Assembly: GCF_002844275.1 (NCBI RefSeq)
Contig: NZ_NXGX01000001.1
Span: 620,001-684,000, forward strand
Direction of reading: 5' to 3'
From: Thalassospira lohafexi
GTDB lineage: Bacteria; Pseudomonadota; Alphaproteobacteria; Rhodospirillales; Thalassospiraceae
Length of the DNA: 64,000 bases
A program made the position numbers and the translations under genes. Of this stretch, positions 31,746 through 41,601 are shown piece after piece. The notes under the pieces were generated by a model, which made no database searches, was not told where the DNA came from, and saw only the letters and a program-made list of their open reading frames with translations. Numbering within the stretch: the stretch's first letter is position 1; the number at the start of each line of letters is the position of its first letter.

Positions 31746-33809
31746 ATGGCCGAGTTGCTGCTTGAACTGTTTTCCGAAGAAATCCCGGCCCGTATGCAGG
31801 CCCGTGCGACTGCTGACCTTTCAAAGCTGGTCACCGATGGTCTTAAAGCCGCCGATCTTGCGTTTGAGACTGTCGAAACGCTGGTCACCCCGCGCCGCTT
31901 GACCCTGATCATTGATGGTTTGCCGGAAAAACAGCCGGACTTGCGCGAAGAACGCCGTGGTCCACGCGCCGATGCACCTGAAAAGGCGATTAACGGTTTC
32001 CTGACAGGGAACGGTGTGACCCTTGATCAGTGCGAAAAACGCGACATGCCCAAGGGGACCTTCCTGTTTGCGATTGTCGAACAGAAAGGCCGTGCCAGTG
32101 CCGAGGTCATCAAGGACATCGTCGAAGATGCCATGGCCAAATTGCCGTGGCCAAAATCGATGCGCTGGGCCGATCAGAAAGTCCGCTGGGTGCGTCAGCT
32201 CGACAGCATTCTGTGCCTGTTTGATGGCAAGGTGATCCCGGCGTCTTACGGTCCCGTCAACGCAGGTGATACGACCCGCGGCCACCGGTTCCTTGCCCCA
32301 GCAACCTTTAGCGTTGCCAATGCCACCGAATACAAAGAGAAACTGCGCACCGCCATGGTCATGCTTGACCGTGAAGAGCGCAAGCAGGTCATCCTTGACG
32401 GTGCCAAAAAGCTGGCGGCATCCGAGGGCTTTGACCTTTTGGACGATAACGGTCTTCTCGAAGAAGTCTGTGGCCTGGTTGAATGGCCGGTTCCGGTGAT
32501 GGGCAAGGTCGATGACCTGTTTATGGATATCCCGCGTGAGGTTCTTGAAACCTCGATGCGTGAACATCAGAAGTATTTTGTTGTCGAAGATAAAAACGGC
32601 AAACTTGCCGCACGCTTTATCACCATTTCCAACATGGTGACGGCGGACAACAATGCCAAAATCATTGCCGGGAACGAACGCGTTTTGCGTGCACGCCTGC
32701 ATGATGCCAAATTCTTCTGGGATCAGGATCGGAAAGTGACGCTGCAATCGCGTCTGCCGAAACTCGACAGCATCGTCTTCCATGCCAAGCTGGGATCGCT
32801 TTCCGAGCGTGTCTTGCGCCTGCGTGGGCTCGCACGCGAGCTGTCGGCCGATATTCCGGGCTGTGATGTCAAACTGGCCGACCGTGCCGCTGAAATCGGC
32901 AAGGCCGATCTGGTGTCGCAGATGGTGTTTGAATTTACCGAACTTCAGGGACTGATGGGGAAATATTACGCCGAAAATGACGGCGAAGCCCCGGAAGTTG
33001 CCAATGCCATTGCCGAACATTATGCCCCGGCTGGTCCGTCAGACATGTGTCCGACGGCCCCGGTTTCGGTTGCCTTTGCCTTGGCTGAGAAGCTTGATAC
33101 CCTTGCCGGGTTCTTCACGGTTGATGAAAAGCCGACCGGGTCAAAAGATCCGTTTGCGCTTCGTCGTGCGGCATTGGGTGTCATTCGTCTGGTTTTGGAA
33201 AATGGTTTGCGTTTGCCGCTTCGGCGTGTGTTCGCCTTTGCCGTTTCCCAGTACCCGACGGCTATTCGTCGTGACGCGGCAGTGGATGACCTTTTGGCAT
33301 TCTTTGCTGACCGTTTGAAAGTTCATCTGCGTGAACAGGGTGTCCGCCATGATTTGGTGTCTGCTGTGTTTGCACTGGATGGCGAGGACGATCTTGTCCG
33401 CCTGCTGGCCCGTGTTGAGGCGCTTTCCGATTTTGTATCGGGCGAAAGCGGCGTCAACCTTATGGCTGGCTACAAGCGTGCGTCCAACATCCTGCGCATC
33501 GAAGAGAAAAAGGACGATACGTCCTATGACGCGGATGTTTCCGCGGATCTTCTGAGCGTGGATGAAGAACGCAAGCTGTATGAGGCGCTCATCGATGTCC
33601 GGCATACCGCCTTGCCGCTTTTGCGTAACGAGGATTATGCCGCGGCAATGACCGAATTTGCGCGGTTGCGTGAACCGGTCGATGCATTCTTTGAACAGGT
33701 CACGGTAAATAGTGACAAGGCCGACGAACGTGCCAACCGGCTTAAGCTGCTGGCGCAAATTCGGACGGCCTTGCATGACATTGCAGACTTCTCAAAGATC
33801 GAAACATAA
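31746..33809 (+). CDS. glyS: Glycine-tRNA ligase beta subunit
   Basis: A 687-residue tRNA-binding subunit of glycyl-tRNA synthetase. Canonical start MAELLLELFSEEIPARMQ; VTPRRLTLIIDGL and MREHQKYFVVEDKNG follow; the C-terminal part has an HD-like core and an anticodon-binding DALR-type domain. Length is normal. A stem-loop without T-run lies between it and ppdK. Confidence 0.98.
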   Translation: MAELLLELFSEEIPARMQARATADLSKLVTDGLKAADLAFETVETLVTPRRLTLIIDGLPEKQPDLREERRGPRADAPEKAINGFLTGNGVTLDQCEKRDMPKGTFLFAIVEQKGRASAEVIKDIVEDAMAKLPWPKSMRWADQKVRWVRQLDSILCLFDGKVIPASYGPVNAGDTTRGHRFLAPATFSVANATEYKEKLRTAMVMLDREERKQVILDGAKKLAASEGFDLLDDNGLLEEVCGLVEWPVPVMGKVDDLFMDIPREVLETSMREHQKYFVVEDKNGKLAARFITISNMVTADNNAKIIAGNERVLRARLHDAKFFWDQDRKVTLQSRLPKLDSIVFHAKLGSLSERVLRLRGLARELSADIPGCDVKLADRAAEIGKADLVSQMVFEFTELQGLMGKYYAENDGEAPEVANAIAEHYAPAGPSDMCPTAPVSVAFALAEKLDTLAGFFTVDEKPTGSKDPFALRRAALGVIRLVLENGLRLPLRRVFAFAVSQYPTAIRRDAAVDDLLAFFADRLKVHLREQGVRHDLVSAVFALDGEDDLVRLLARVEALSDFVSGESGVNLMAGYKRASNILRIEEKKDDTSYDADVSADLLSVDEERKLYEALIDVRHTALPLLRNEDYAAAMTEFARLREPVDAFFEQVTVNSDKADERANRLKLLAQIRTALHDIADFSKIET

Positions 33810-33886
33810 ATAGGTCGGGGTTACGGGGCTTTCCCCATCCTGGGGAGGCCCGCCAAAGGGCCTTGACCAGATGAGGAAAAGGCAAG

Positions 33887-36559
33887 ATGACCAAATGGGT
33901 CTACGGTTTCGGTGGCGGTAACGCCGAAGGCCGATCGGATATGCGTGAACTTCTGGGTGGCAAGGGTGCGAACCTTGCCGAGATGAGTAATCTTGGGCTT
34001 CCTGTCCCGCCTGGCTTTACCATTACAACCGAAGTCTGCACGGCGTTTTATGACAATGACCGTGCTTACCCGGATGGTCTGAATGCCGAAGTCGAAACGG
34101 CGCTGGCGGCAGTTGAAAAGCTGGTCGGGCGCAAGTTTGGCGACGCAAATGATCCCCTTTTGGTATCTGTTCGTTCCGGTGCGCGGGCATCCATGCCCGG
34201 CATGATGGATACGGTTTTGAACCTTGGTCTGAATGATCAAACGGTCGAAGCCTTGGCATCAGTGTCAGGTGATCGTCGTTTTGCCTATGACAGTTACCGC
34301 CGCTTTATTCAGATGTATGGCGATGTGGTGCTCGGCGTTGAGCATTACCATTTCGAAGAAATCCTTGAGATCCATAAGGAAGACAAGGGTTATTCCCTTG
34401 ATACCGAAATGAGTGCCGATGATTGGGCCGAGGTCGTCCGCGATTTCAAGAAAAAGGTCGATAGCGAGCTTGGTCAGCCTTTCCCGCAAGACCCGCGTGA
34501 ACAGCTTTGGGGCGCGATTGGTGCGGTGTTTGGCAGTTGGATGAATGCACGGGCCAATACATACCGTCGCTTACATAGTATCCCGGCAAGCTGGGGCACG
34601 GCAGTTAACGTGCAGGCCATGGTGTTTGGCAACATGGGCGATGATTGCGCAACTGGTGTGTGTTTCTCGCGCAATCCATCGACCGGCGAAGATCGTTTCT
34701 ACGGAGAGTATCTGATCAACGCACAGGGCGAAGACGTGGTTGCGGGCATTCGGACACCAGCACCGCTGACCAAAATCGAACGCGAAGAATCCGGGTCGGA
34801 TTTGACGTCGATGGAAGAAGCGCTTCCCAAGGTCTTTGCCGAACTGTGTGATATCCGCGATAAGCTGGAATCCCATTACCGCGATATGCAGGACATGGAG
34901 TTTACCGTTGAGACGGGCAAGCTTTATATGCTGCAAACCCGTGCCGGTAAACGCACCGCAAAGGCAGCCCTTCGCATTGCCGTTGAAATGTGCCGTGATG
35001 GCGTGATTAGCAAGGAAGACGCCCTGCGCCGTGTTGATCCCGCCCAGCTTGATCAACTTTTGCACCCGACCCTTGATCCGGAAGCCACACGTAAAGTAAT
35101 TGGCATGGGCCTTCCGGCGTCCCCGGGGGCGGCATCCGGGCAGATCGTGTTTTCTTCTGAAATTGCTGAAGATTGGGCGCATAACAAGGGCCAGAAAGTC
35201 ATTCTGGTGCGGATCGAAACCAGCCCGGAAGATATTGCGGGCATGCATGCCGCCGAAGGTATCCTGACATCCCGCGGTGGGATGACAAGCCACGCGGCCG
35301 TGGTGGCACGTGGCATGGGGACCCCCTGTGTCTGTGGTGCGGGTCAGATCAAGATCGATTATGCCAACAAAACCATGATTGCGGGCGGTGTGAACCTTAA
35401 GGAAGGGGATGTTATTACCCTTGACGGGGCAACCGGCGAAATCATGCTGGGCGAGGTCGCGACGCTCAAACCCGATCTTTCGGGTGATTTTTCCAAACTG
35501 ATGGAATGGGCAGATGGTGTGCGCCGGCTTAAGGTCCGCACCAATGCCGAAACCCCCGATGACGCGCAAACCGCACGTGGTTTTGGCGCCGAGGGTATTG
35601 GTCTTTGCCGGACGGAACATATGTTCTTTGACCCGGCACGGATCATTTCCATGCGTGAAATGATCCTGGCCGAAACCGAACAGGGGCGCCGCACCGCCCT
35701 TGATAAGCTTCTGCCTTATCAGCGGCAGGACTTTATTGACCTGTTCCGCATCATGAAGGGGCTTCCGGTCACGATCCGGCTGCTTGACCCGCCTTTGCAT
35801 GAATTCCTGCCGCATGGTGACGGGGAAATCGCCGAGGTTGCCAATGCGGCAGGCGTGTCCGAGGCGATTGTGCGCCGCCGGTTGCTTGACCTGACGGAAG
35901 CCAACCCGATGCTGGGCCATCGTGGGTGCCGGCTTGGCATTAGCTATCCTGAAATCTATGAAATGCAGGTGCGTGCGATCTTTGAAGCCGCGATTGAGGT
36001 TTCCAAGGATGGTGGTAATCCGGTGATCCCGGAAATCATGATCCCGCTGATCGTTGGTAAAAAGGAACTCGAAATCCTGAAAGCCGCGATCATCAAGGTT
36101 GCAGCCGAGGTCGAGGCCGAAAAATTGGCCAAGCTGACTTTCCTTGTCGGCACCATGATCGAATTGCCGCGTGCAGCCCTCAAAGCCGGCGAAATTGCCG
36201 AAGAAGCCGAGTTTTTCAGCTTTGGCACCAACGATTTGACCCAGACCACCTTTGGTCTGTCGCGCGATGACGCGTCGCGGTTCCTCGATACCTATATTTC
36301 CAAGGAAATCTTTGCCGGTGACCCGTTTGTGTCATTGGATCAGGAAGGGGTTGGTGAGTTGGTCAGCATTGCGGCCGACCGCGGGCGTGCGACGCGCCCC
36401 GACATCAAGCTTGGCATTTGTGGCGAGCATGGTGGGGATCCGTCCTCCATCGCGTTCTGCGAAGCACAGGGGCTAGATTACGTATCCTGTTCGCCCTATC
36501 GCGTGCCGATTGCGCGTTTGGCCGCCGCACAGGCAGCCCTTGATCGCAAGTCGTCCTAA
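33887..36559 (+). CDS. ppdK: Pyruvate, phosphate dikinase
   Basis: An 890-residue enzyme that interconverts pyruvate, ATP and phosphate with phosphoenolpyruvate, AMP and pyrophosphate, feeding gluconeogenesis. The ATP-grasp half begins GGKGANLAEMSNLGLPVPPG. The swivelling phosphohistidine is H469 in GGMTSHAAVVARGMGTPCVC. The PEP-binding TIM barrel has the RTEHMFF motif and, at the end, GEHGGDPSSIAFC with the catalytic cysteine. Full length. Confidence 0.98.
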   Translation: MTKWVYGFGGGNAEGRSDMRELLGGKGANLAEMSNLGLPVPPGFTITTEVCTAFYDNDRAYPDGLNAEVETALAAVEKLVGRKFGDANDPLLVSVRSGARASMPGMMDTVLNLGLNDQTVEALASVSGDRRFAYDSYRRFIQMYGDVVLGVEHYHFEEILEIHKEDKGYSLDTEMSADDWAEVVRDFKKKVDSELGQPFPQDPREQLWGAIGAVFGSWMNARANTYRRLHSIPASWGTAVNVQAMVFGNMGDDCATGVCFSRNPSTGEDRFYGEYLINAQGEDVVAGIRTPAPLTKIEREESGSDLTSMEEALPKVFAELCDIRDKLESHYRDMQDMEFTVETGKLYMLQTRAGKRTAKAALRIAVEMCRDGVISKEDALRRVDPAQLDQLLHPTLDPEATRKVIGMGLPASPGAASGQIVFSSEIAEDWAHNKGQKVILVRIETSPEDIAGMHAAEGILTSRGGMTSHAAVVARGMGTPCVCGAGQIKIDYANKTMIAGGVNLKEGDVITLDGATGEIMLGEVATLKPDLSGDFSKLMEWADGVRRLKVRTNAETPDDAQTARGFGAEGIGLCRTEHMFFDPARIISMREMILAETEQGRRTALDKLLPYQRQDFIDLFRIMKGLPVTIRLLDPPLHEFLPHGDGEIAEVANAAGVSEAIVRRRLLDLTEANPMLGHRGCRLGISYPEIYEMQVRAIFEAAIEVSKDGGNPVIPEIMIPLIVGKKELEILKAAIIKVAAEVEAEKLAKLTFLVGTMIELPRAALKAGEIAEEAEFFSFGTNDLTQTTFGLSRDDASRFLDTYISKEIFAGDPFVSLDQEGVGELVSIAADRGRATRPDIKLGICGEHGGDPSSIAFCEAQGLDYVSCSPYRVPIARLAAAQAALDRKSS

Positions 36560-36564
36560 ATAAC

Positions 36565-36602
36565 AACACTGGCGGCAAGATGACCTTGCCGCCGGTGTTT
36601 TG
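36565..36602 (+). terminator. Terminator after ppdK
   Basis: A 15-position stem (36565-36579 with 36585-36599, one wobble) with a five-base loop and a short T-run. Also faces ygfZ on the other strand. Confidence 0.82.
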
Positions 36603-36632
36603 TCTTTGCTTGATTTGGCGTTTAAAACCGGG

Positions 36633-37547
36633 TTACGCCGCACTTTCTGGTAGCGACACCCAATCGGGAATATTGACCGTAATTTTTGCGCCGTCGGCCA
36701 GAAGTTCATCCCCCTTAGAAACACGTTCCAGACGGATCAGAGCAAGCCCGCCATCGCCATGGACGGAGCGGATGATGCCTGCTTCCTTGTCGCCATTCAT
36801 GATGGCGGTTCCCGGTGCCGGGGCGGTGCCGGTGATTGTGATGGGCAGTAACCGTTTGCGCACCAGACCGCGGTATTTGGTCCGTGCGGTCAGTTCCTGC
36901 CCCATAAAGCAGCCCTTTTTGAAATCGACGCCATTTAGCTCTTCAAAACCGTTTTCAAGTAGAATGGCTTTGTCGATTTCAAGTTCTTCGCTGCCATTGG
37001 GCAGACCAAGTGACACGCGCAATTGGTGGTAAGCTTCCACATCGCTTTCGGTGGCACCGATTGCTGCCATTTCAGCCAAGCCATTTTTCGGCAGCAATAC
37101 ACGTGCGCCCATTGCGGTCAAACGCGGATCAACCGCCTTAATCCCGTTGGCAAAGCCTGCGGTGCTGCCCGGGGTGTCGGGCAATGAAAGTGATGAAAGC
37201 GCATTCTTGCCAAACACTGCAACCACGTCATAGCTGTCGGTGACATCGGTCAGTTCGACCTTGGCACGGAGTTTATACATGCGCAGTTTTTTGAAAAGAT
37301 CTGCGGCCCGTGCACCGTCTTCGCCACGTTCGCATTCGATCAAAAGGCTATCTTCGTCCTGCTGATAGACAAAGAAATCAAACAGGAATTTCCCCTGCGG
37401 GGACAGTAAGGCTCCATAGCCGGATTTCTCGGCACTGATGGTTTCGATATTGTTTGATACCAGCCCTTGCAGAAAACTGACGCGGTCAGGACCACTGACC
37501 CGGATCACGGCCCGATCCGGCAGAAGGGCGTAAAAAGTCTCGGTCAT
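36633..37547 (-). CDS. ygfZ: Folate-binding YgfZ/GcvT-domain protein (Fe-S cluster biogenesis)
   Basis: A 304-residue protein related to the glycine-cleavage T protein and involved, with tetrahydrofolate, in maintaining certain iron-sulfur enzymes. The diagnostic motif K-G-C-F-M-G-Q-E is present in FKKGCFMGQELTARTKYRG. The frame is open for 57 more codons upstream but those residues are not family-like; ATG 37547 has GGAG before it and starts MTETFYALLPDRAVIRVSG as expected. Confidence 0.93.
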   Translation of the reverse strand: MTETFYALLPDRAVIRVSGPDRVSFLQGLVSNNIETISAEKSGYGALLSPQGKFLFDFFVYQQDEDSLLIECERGEDGARAADLFKKLRMYKLRAKVELTDVTDSYDVVAVFGKNALSSLSLPDTPGSTAGFANGIKAVDPRLTAMGARVLLPKNGLAEMAAIGATESDVEAYHQLRVSLGLPNGSEELEIDKAILLENGFEELNGVDFKKGCFMGQELTARTKYRGLVRKRLLPITITGTAPAPGTAIMNGDKEAGIIRSVHGDGGLALIRLERVSKGDELLADGAKITVNIPDWVSLPESAA

Positions 37548-37694
37548 ATGTATGGGCTCCGGTTTGTCGGAATGGTTTGGCCGAAATGTGGGGCAATTGC
37601 ACATAATTCGCAAGCCCTGTCTCGTGAACGAAAGCCAGAGTGTGATGTAAGAAAACCCTTCATAAAACGCTGCCGAGCAGATAGAACCAAAGTT

Positions 37695-38735
37695 ATGAAA
37701 ATCTTGATGCTTGATCATTCCATCGGCTTTGATCCCAAAGATCGTGAAGCCCGCCCGCTAGGGACCACGCAGCGCGCCTTTATTGCGCTCGCCGAGGCCC
37801 TTGTTGCCCGTGGCCATAAGGTCGAAGCGCGCCGAAATGGTGGCATCGACAAGGATATGCACGGTGTTGCATGGCGACAACTTGATGCCGAATTGCCGCC
37901 CTTTGGTGGCGATGCGGTTGACACGGTAATTGCCTGGCGCGATCCGGCATTGTTAAGTCACGCTTCGATTCCGGCGGATGCAAAAACAATCCTTTGGTTT
38001 GATGGTGATCCGACGAAATTGAACGCCGATGATCTGCGGTTGGTTCTGCATGACAAGGAAGTGCAGATCGTCTTTACCGATGACGCGCAGAAAAAAAGCT
38101 TTGAAACCGATCTGGTGAAAAAGCCGATTGTGGTCAAGCCGGGGGCCGTCACGGCCTTTACCATGGCCTCAAACATGCGTTGGGCGTTTGAATCGCGCGA
38201 AGAAGTGGCAGTTACGGTTGCCAATACGACAACGGGGATTGCCCAGATTGTGCGTATTTGGGAAGCCTACGTTGCGCCCAAGGCGCCCAAGGCAATTTTG
38301 GAAATCTATGCCTATGATCTTTTCATGGCGATGGCCGGTGAAAATGATCAGGTATCTGACGACATCGTTGATCTGGTGCGTTCGGCGATTGACAAGGGAG
38401 TTCGGGTTTTACATCCAAAACCCGAAGGCGATATGGCTGAAACGGTGGCCAATGCGCGGGCGTTTTTGCATCACGGAAAATACGGCACGGACTATGCCGG
38501 TCAATGGATTGTCGATGCACTTGGTGCGGCAACACCGGTTGTGTCTTATGGCGGGATTGCCAAAACCCGCGTTGAAGATGGCAAAACGGGGTATATCGTT
38601 CCCGATGAGGCGGCATATGGTAATATCACTTGGCAGCTTCTGACCGACCGGTCGTTCTTTTCCACTCAGTCCGAAGCCGCACGCAATGACCGCCGCGAAT
38701 GGATTCATGTCGCCGGTGAGCTGGAGAAAATTTAA
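37695..38735 (+). CDS. Glycosyltransferase, GT4-like (GT-B fold)
   Basis: A 346-residue protein opening MKILMLDHSIGFDPKDREAR and LGTTQRAFIALAEALVARGH, a typical GT-B N-domain. The C-domain includes LGAATPVVSYGGIAKTRVEDGKTGYI, like the acceptor loop and EDGKTG motif of family 4 transferases. The donor and acceptor are unknown. It heads a run of four transferases and an amidotransferase, probably for lipopolysaccharide core or another surface glycan. GT9 starts four bases after its stop. Confidence 0.8.
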   Translation: MKILMLDHSIGFDPKDREARPLGTTQRAFIALAEALVARGHKVEARRNGGIDKDMHGVAWRQLDAELPPFGGDAVDTVIAWRDPALLSHASIPADAKTILWFDGDPTKLNADDLRLVLHDKEVQIVFTDDAQKKSFETDLVKKPIVVKPGAVTAFTMASNMRWAFESREEVAVTVANTTTGIAQIVRIWEAYVAPKAPKAILEIYAYDLFMAMAGENDQVSDDIVDLVRSAIDKGVRVLHPKPEGDMAETVANARAFLHHGKYGTDYAGQWIVDALGAATPVVSYGGIAKTRVEDGKTGYIVPDEAAYGNITWQLLTDRSFFSTQSEAARNDRREWIHVAGELEKI

Positions 38736-38738
38736 GCT

Positions 38739-39707
38739 GTGCGCCTGCTGTTTATCACGTCAAACCGTCTGGGCGACGCTGTCCTGTCGACATCGGTCTT
38801 ACGCCATTATGTCGAAACCTATCCGGGCATAAAGGTTACGGTTGCCTGTGGCCCGGTGGCAGCCCCGATTTTCCAGGCCGTCCCCAATCTTGAATGCATT
38901 ATCGAGATGCCCAAGCAAAAACGCGGCGGGCATTGGTGGAAGCTTTGGAAGTCGGTTGCGCTGACCTGGTGGGACGTGATCGTTGATTTACGCGGCAGTG
39001 CGACGGCGTATGTTTTGCCCGGGTGGAAACGGGTTGTGCTTAAGGGGAATGATGATGGCCTCCATCGTGTCGTGCAACTTGGTGGTCTAATCGGTCTCAA
39101 CCCACCACCAATGCCAAAAGTATGGACCAGAAAAGAAGATGAGGATAGGGCTGCGCAACTTGTGCCTAATGATGGTGCGCCACTTCTAGTGGTTGGGCCA
39201 TCAGCGAACTGGATTGGTAAAACTTGGCACGCGGAGCGGTTTGCAGAGACAATCAATAAGCTGACCGAGAAGGGCGCGGCCCTTGAAAACGCACATGTTT
39301 TATTGGTGGGGGCTCCTAATGAACGCAGTTCGGCTGAGCAGGTTATCCAGTCAGTACCAGAGGACAAGCGAACAGAAATCTTTGGCAACGAGCATCTGTT
39401 GACGGTCATGGCGTGCCTGAAAAAAGCGGATCTTTATCTTGGTAACGATTCTGGATTGATGCACATGGCTGCTGCATCGGGTCGACCGACGCTAGGTCTT
39501 TTTGGCCCATCGCGCGATGAGCATTATAGCCCTTTTGCTAAATGGGGACGGGCTGTTCGGACAGACTGGTCCTACGATAAAATTATTGCTAATCGAACAA
39601 GCTGGTTTTCCAAAGAAAACCTCATGGAAAGTTTGCCGGTCGAAAAAGTTGTGACAGCAGCTACAGAATTGGTTTCTGACTTTCGGGCAGAGGAAAAAGA
39701 CAAATGA
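38739..39707 (+). CDS. Glycosyltransferase family 9 (heptosyltransferase-like)
   Basis: A 322-residue GT-B enzyme with a GTG start. MRLLFITSNRLGDAVLSTSVL and the late LGNDSGLMHMAAASGRPTLGLFGPS are the hallmarks of ADP-heptose:LPS heptosyltransferases (PF01075). This points to inner-core LPS synthesis, although some members use other donors. It overlaps the GT2 gene by four bases (ATGA). Confidence 0.92.
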   Translation: MRLLFITSNRLGDAVLSTSVLRHYVETYPGIKVTVACGPVAAPIFQAVPNLECIIEMPKQKRGGHWWKLWKSVALTWWDVIVDLRGSATAYVLPGWKRVVLKGNDDGLHRVVQLGGLIGLNPPPMPKVWTRKEDEDRAAQLVPNDGAPLLVVGPSANWIGKTWHAERFAETINKLTEKGAALENAHVLLVGAPNERSSAEQVIQSVPEDKRTEIFGNEHLLTVMACLKKADLYLGNDSGLMHMAAASGRPTLGLFGPSRDEHYSPFAKWGRAVRTDWSYDKIIANRTSWFSKENLMESLPVEKVVTAATELVSDFRAEEKDK

Positions 39708-40468
39708 CTGAGGCAAAGCCGCGTATTTCGGTTGTCATGTGCGCCCATAATGAGCAGGAGCGACTGCCGTCCTGTCTGGAAAAGGTGTCATTTGCGGATG
39801 AGATCATTGTCGTGTGCGACAAATGTACTGACCAGACAGAAGAAGTTGCTCAGAAATATGGTGCGAAAACCGTTGTTGGCAGCTGGGACATAGAAGGTGC
39901 ACGGCGCAATCGCGCAATTGAAGAAGCCACAGGCGACTGGATTTTCGAACTTGATGCAGATGAACACGTCAGCGAAGAGCTCGCGATTTCTATTCGCGCG
40001 GCTGTGCGGTCTGACGCGTTTGATCTTTATGTGGTCCCTGTAGACAATTATGTCGGAAAGCGGCTTGTCAGATATGGTTGGGGGGCTTCATTCGGGACAT
40101 CTGCGGTTTGGAGGCTGTTCCGAAAAGGTCATAAGAACTGGGGATCACAACGGGTGCATCCTTCGTTTGATATGCAGGGACGCAAGGGACCCAAGCTTAA
40201 TGGCGCTCTTCTTCATTTTGTTGACCGCAATATCTCTGACATGATCTGTCGACTGGATAGCTATTCGACAGCTCGGGCTGCCGATTTGCGCGAAAGTGGC
40301 GACATTGGAACGTTTGCAAATAACTTCCGGCGTATTTTTTCACGCTTCTATCGCTGCTTTGTTGCGCGCAAGGGATACAAGGAAGGTGGAATGGGCTTTC
40401 TGATCGCGTTGTTTGGTGCGCTGTTCCCAATCCTTTCCTATCTTAAGGCCAGATACGAGGACTCCTGA
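39704..40468 (+). CDS. Glycosyltransferase family 2 (WaaE/KdtX-like)
   Basis: A 254-residue GT-A enzyme. RISVVMCAHNEQERLPSCLEKV is followed by DEIIVVCDKCTDQTEEVA and the metal-binding ELDADEHV, the DxD-type motif. The pattern is like WaaE/KdtX transferases that add glucose to the LPS core. Near the C-terminus a hydrophobic stretch (GGMGFLIALFGALFPILSYL) may associate it with the membrane. Confidence 0.9.
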   Translation: MTEAKPRISVVMCAHNEQERLPSCLEKVSFADEIIVVCDKCTDQTEEVAQKYGAKTVVGSWDIEGARRNRAIEEATGDWIFELDADEHVSEELAISIRAAVRSDAFDLYVVPVDNYVGKRLVRYGWGASFGTSAVWRLFRKGHKNWGSQRVHPSFDMQGRKGPKLNGALLHFVDRNISDMICRLDSYSTARAADLRESGDIGTFANNFRRIFSRFYRCFVARKGYKEGGMGFLIALFGALFPILSYLKARYEDS

Positions 40469-40575
40469 ACGGTGGGCGTGTGTTTTGTGACAAATAGTGT
40501 AGGCGAATATAGTCAGGGAATGCCCTCGATATCAGAAAATGCACTGCTATTTGAGTATTTGAGAGGGCTCATCCC

Positions 40576-41601
40576 GTGACCATGTTGCTGCAAACCATGG
40601 CTGGAAGTCCGTTTGGCGGGGCAGAGGAATTCTTTGTGCGTCTGGCTTGCGGGTTTGAACGTGTCGGGATTGAGCAGCATTGTGTCGTGCGTCCGAACGA
40701 AGGTCGCAACGCGGTGCTTGCTGCCAGTGGCGTGTCGTTTGACGAATTGCCCTTTGGCGGGCGGTTGGATGTACGAACGCCATGGAATTTGCGTAAACAG
40801 CTCAAACGTCACAAGCCGCGCATTGTCCTGAGCTGGATGAACCGTGCCAGCCGCATGACGCCATCAGGTGACTTTGTGAAAGTCGCGCGGCTTGGCGGAT
40901 ATTATAAACTCAAAAATTTCCGAGATTGTGATCACCTGATCGGCAATACGCGCAATATCTGCGATTATCTTATTGGCGAAGGATGGCCCGTTGATCGCAC
41001 TCATTATCTGCCGAATTTTGTTGATGCAAAACCCGGTGCAGCGATCAGTCGGGCCGAATTTAATACCCCCGATGATGCGCCGCTAATCCTTGGTCTGGGG
41101 CGGCTGCATGACAACAAGGGGTTTGATACCCTGATCCGTGCGATGGCTGAAGTACCCGGTACTTATCTTTGGATTGCAGGGGCGGGTGATTTAAAAGACG
41201 ATCTTCTGAAACTTGCCGGTGAATGCGGTGTTGCAGATCGCGTGCGACTGCTTGGCTGGCGGCGCGATGTTGCCAATCTTTTTGCGACCTGCGACGTGTT
41301 TTGCGCATCATCACGGCATGAACCGCTGGGCAACATGGTGATTGAGGCGTGGGCACATGGCAAACCGGTTGTCGCACAGGCAAGCCAGGGGCCGGTTCAA
41401 TTGATCACGCCGGGTGAAAGTGGTTTGCTGTCGAAACTCGAAGATGTATCTGCCTTGGCGGCAGATTTGCGCGCGGTTCTTGACGACAGAGTGCTTTCAG
41501 ACACATTGTCACGCAACGGTCGTGCCGCATTTGAGGCGGACTTCACCGAAGACGTTGTCGTCGCAAAATACAAAGCTTTCTTTGACGAGGTTGCGCTTTA
41601 A
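40576..41601 (+). CDS. Glycosyltransferase family 4
   Basis: A 341-residue GT-B enzyme. The N-domain starts MTMLLQTMAGSPFGGAEEFFVRLA, and the C-domain has ILGLGRLHDNKGFDTLIRAMA, the family 1/4 motif, then SSRHEPLGNMVIEAWAHGKPVVA with the E-x7-E donor-binding pattern. It starts 107 bases after the GT2 gene, and its stop overlaps the start of the amidotransferase (TAATG). Confidence 0.93.
   Translation: MTMLLQTMAGSPFGGAEEFFVRLACGFERVGIEQHCVVRPNEGRNAVLAASGVSFDELPFGGRLDVRTPWNLRKQLKRHKPRIVLSWMNRASRMTPSGDFVKVARLGGYYKLKNFRDCDHLIGNTRNICDYLIGEGWPVDRTHYLPNFVDAKPGAAISRAEFNTPDDAPLILGLGRLHDNKGFDTLIRAMAEVPGTYLWIAGAGDLKDDLLKLAGECGVADRVRLLGWRRDVANLFATCDVFCASSRHEPLGNMVIEAWAHGKPVVAQASQGPVQLITPGESGLLSKLEDVSALAADLRAVLDDRVLSDTLSRNGRAAFEADFTEDVVVAKYKAFFDEVAL

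Noticed and set aside
33810-33886. Stem-loop between glyS and ppdK as a terminator
   Set aside because: The inverted repeat is imperfect and has no T-run, so it is not called.
34571-35920. A 449-codon minus-strand open frame
   Set aside because: Antisense to ppdK, which is certain; no domain-like composition.
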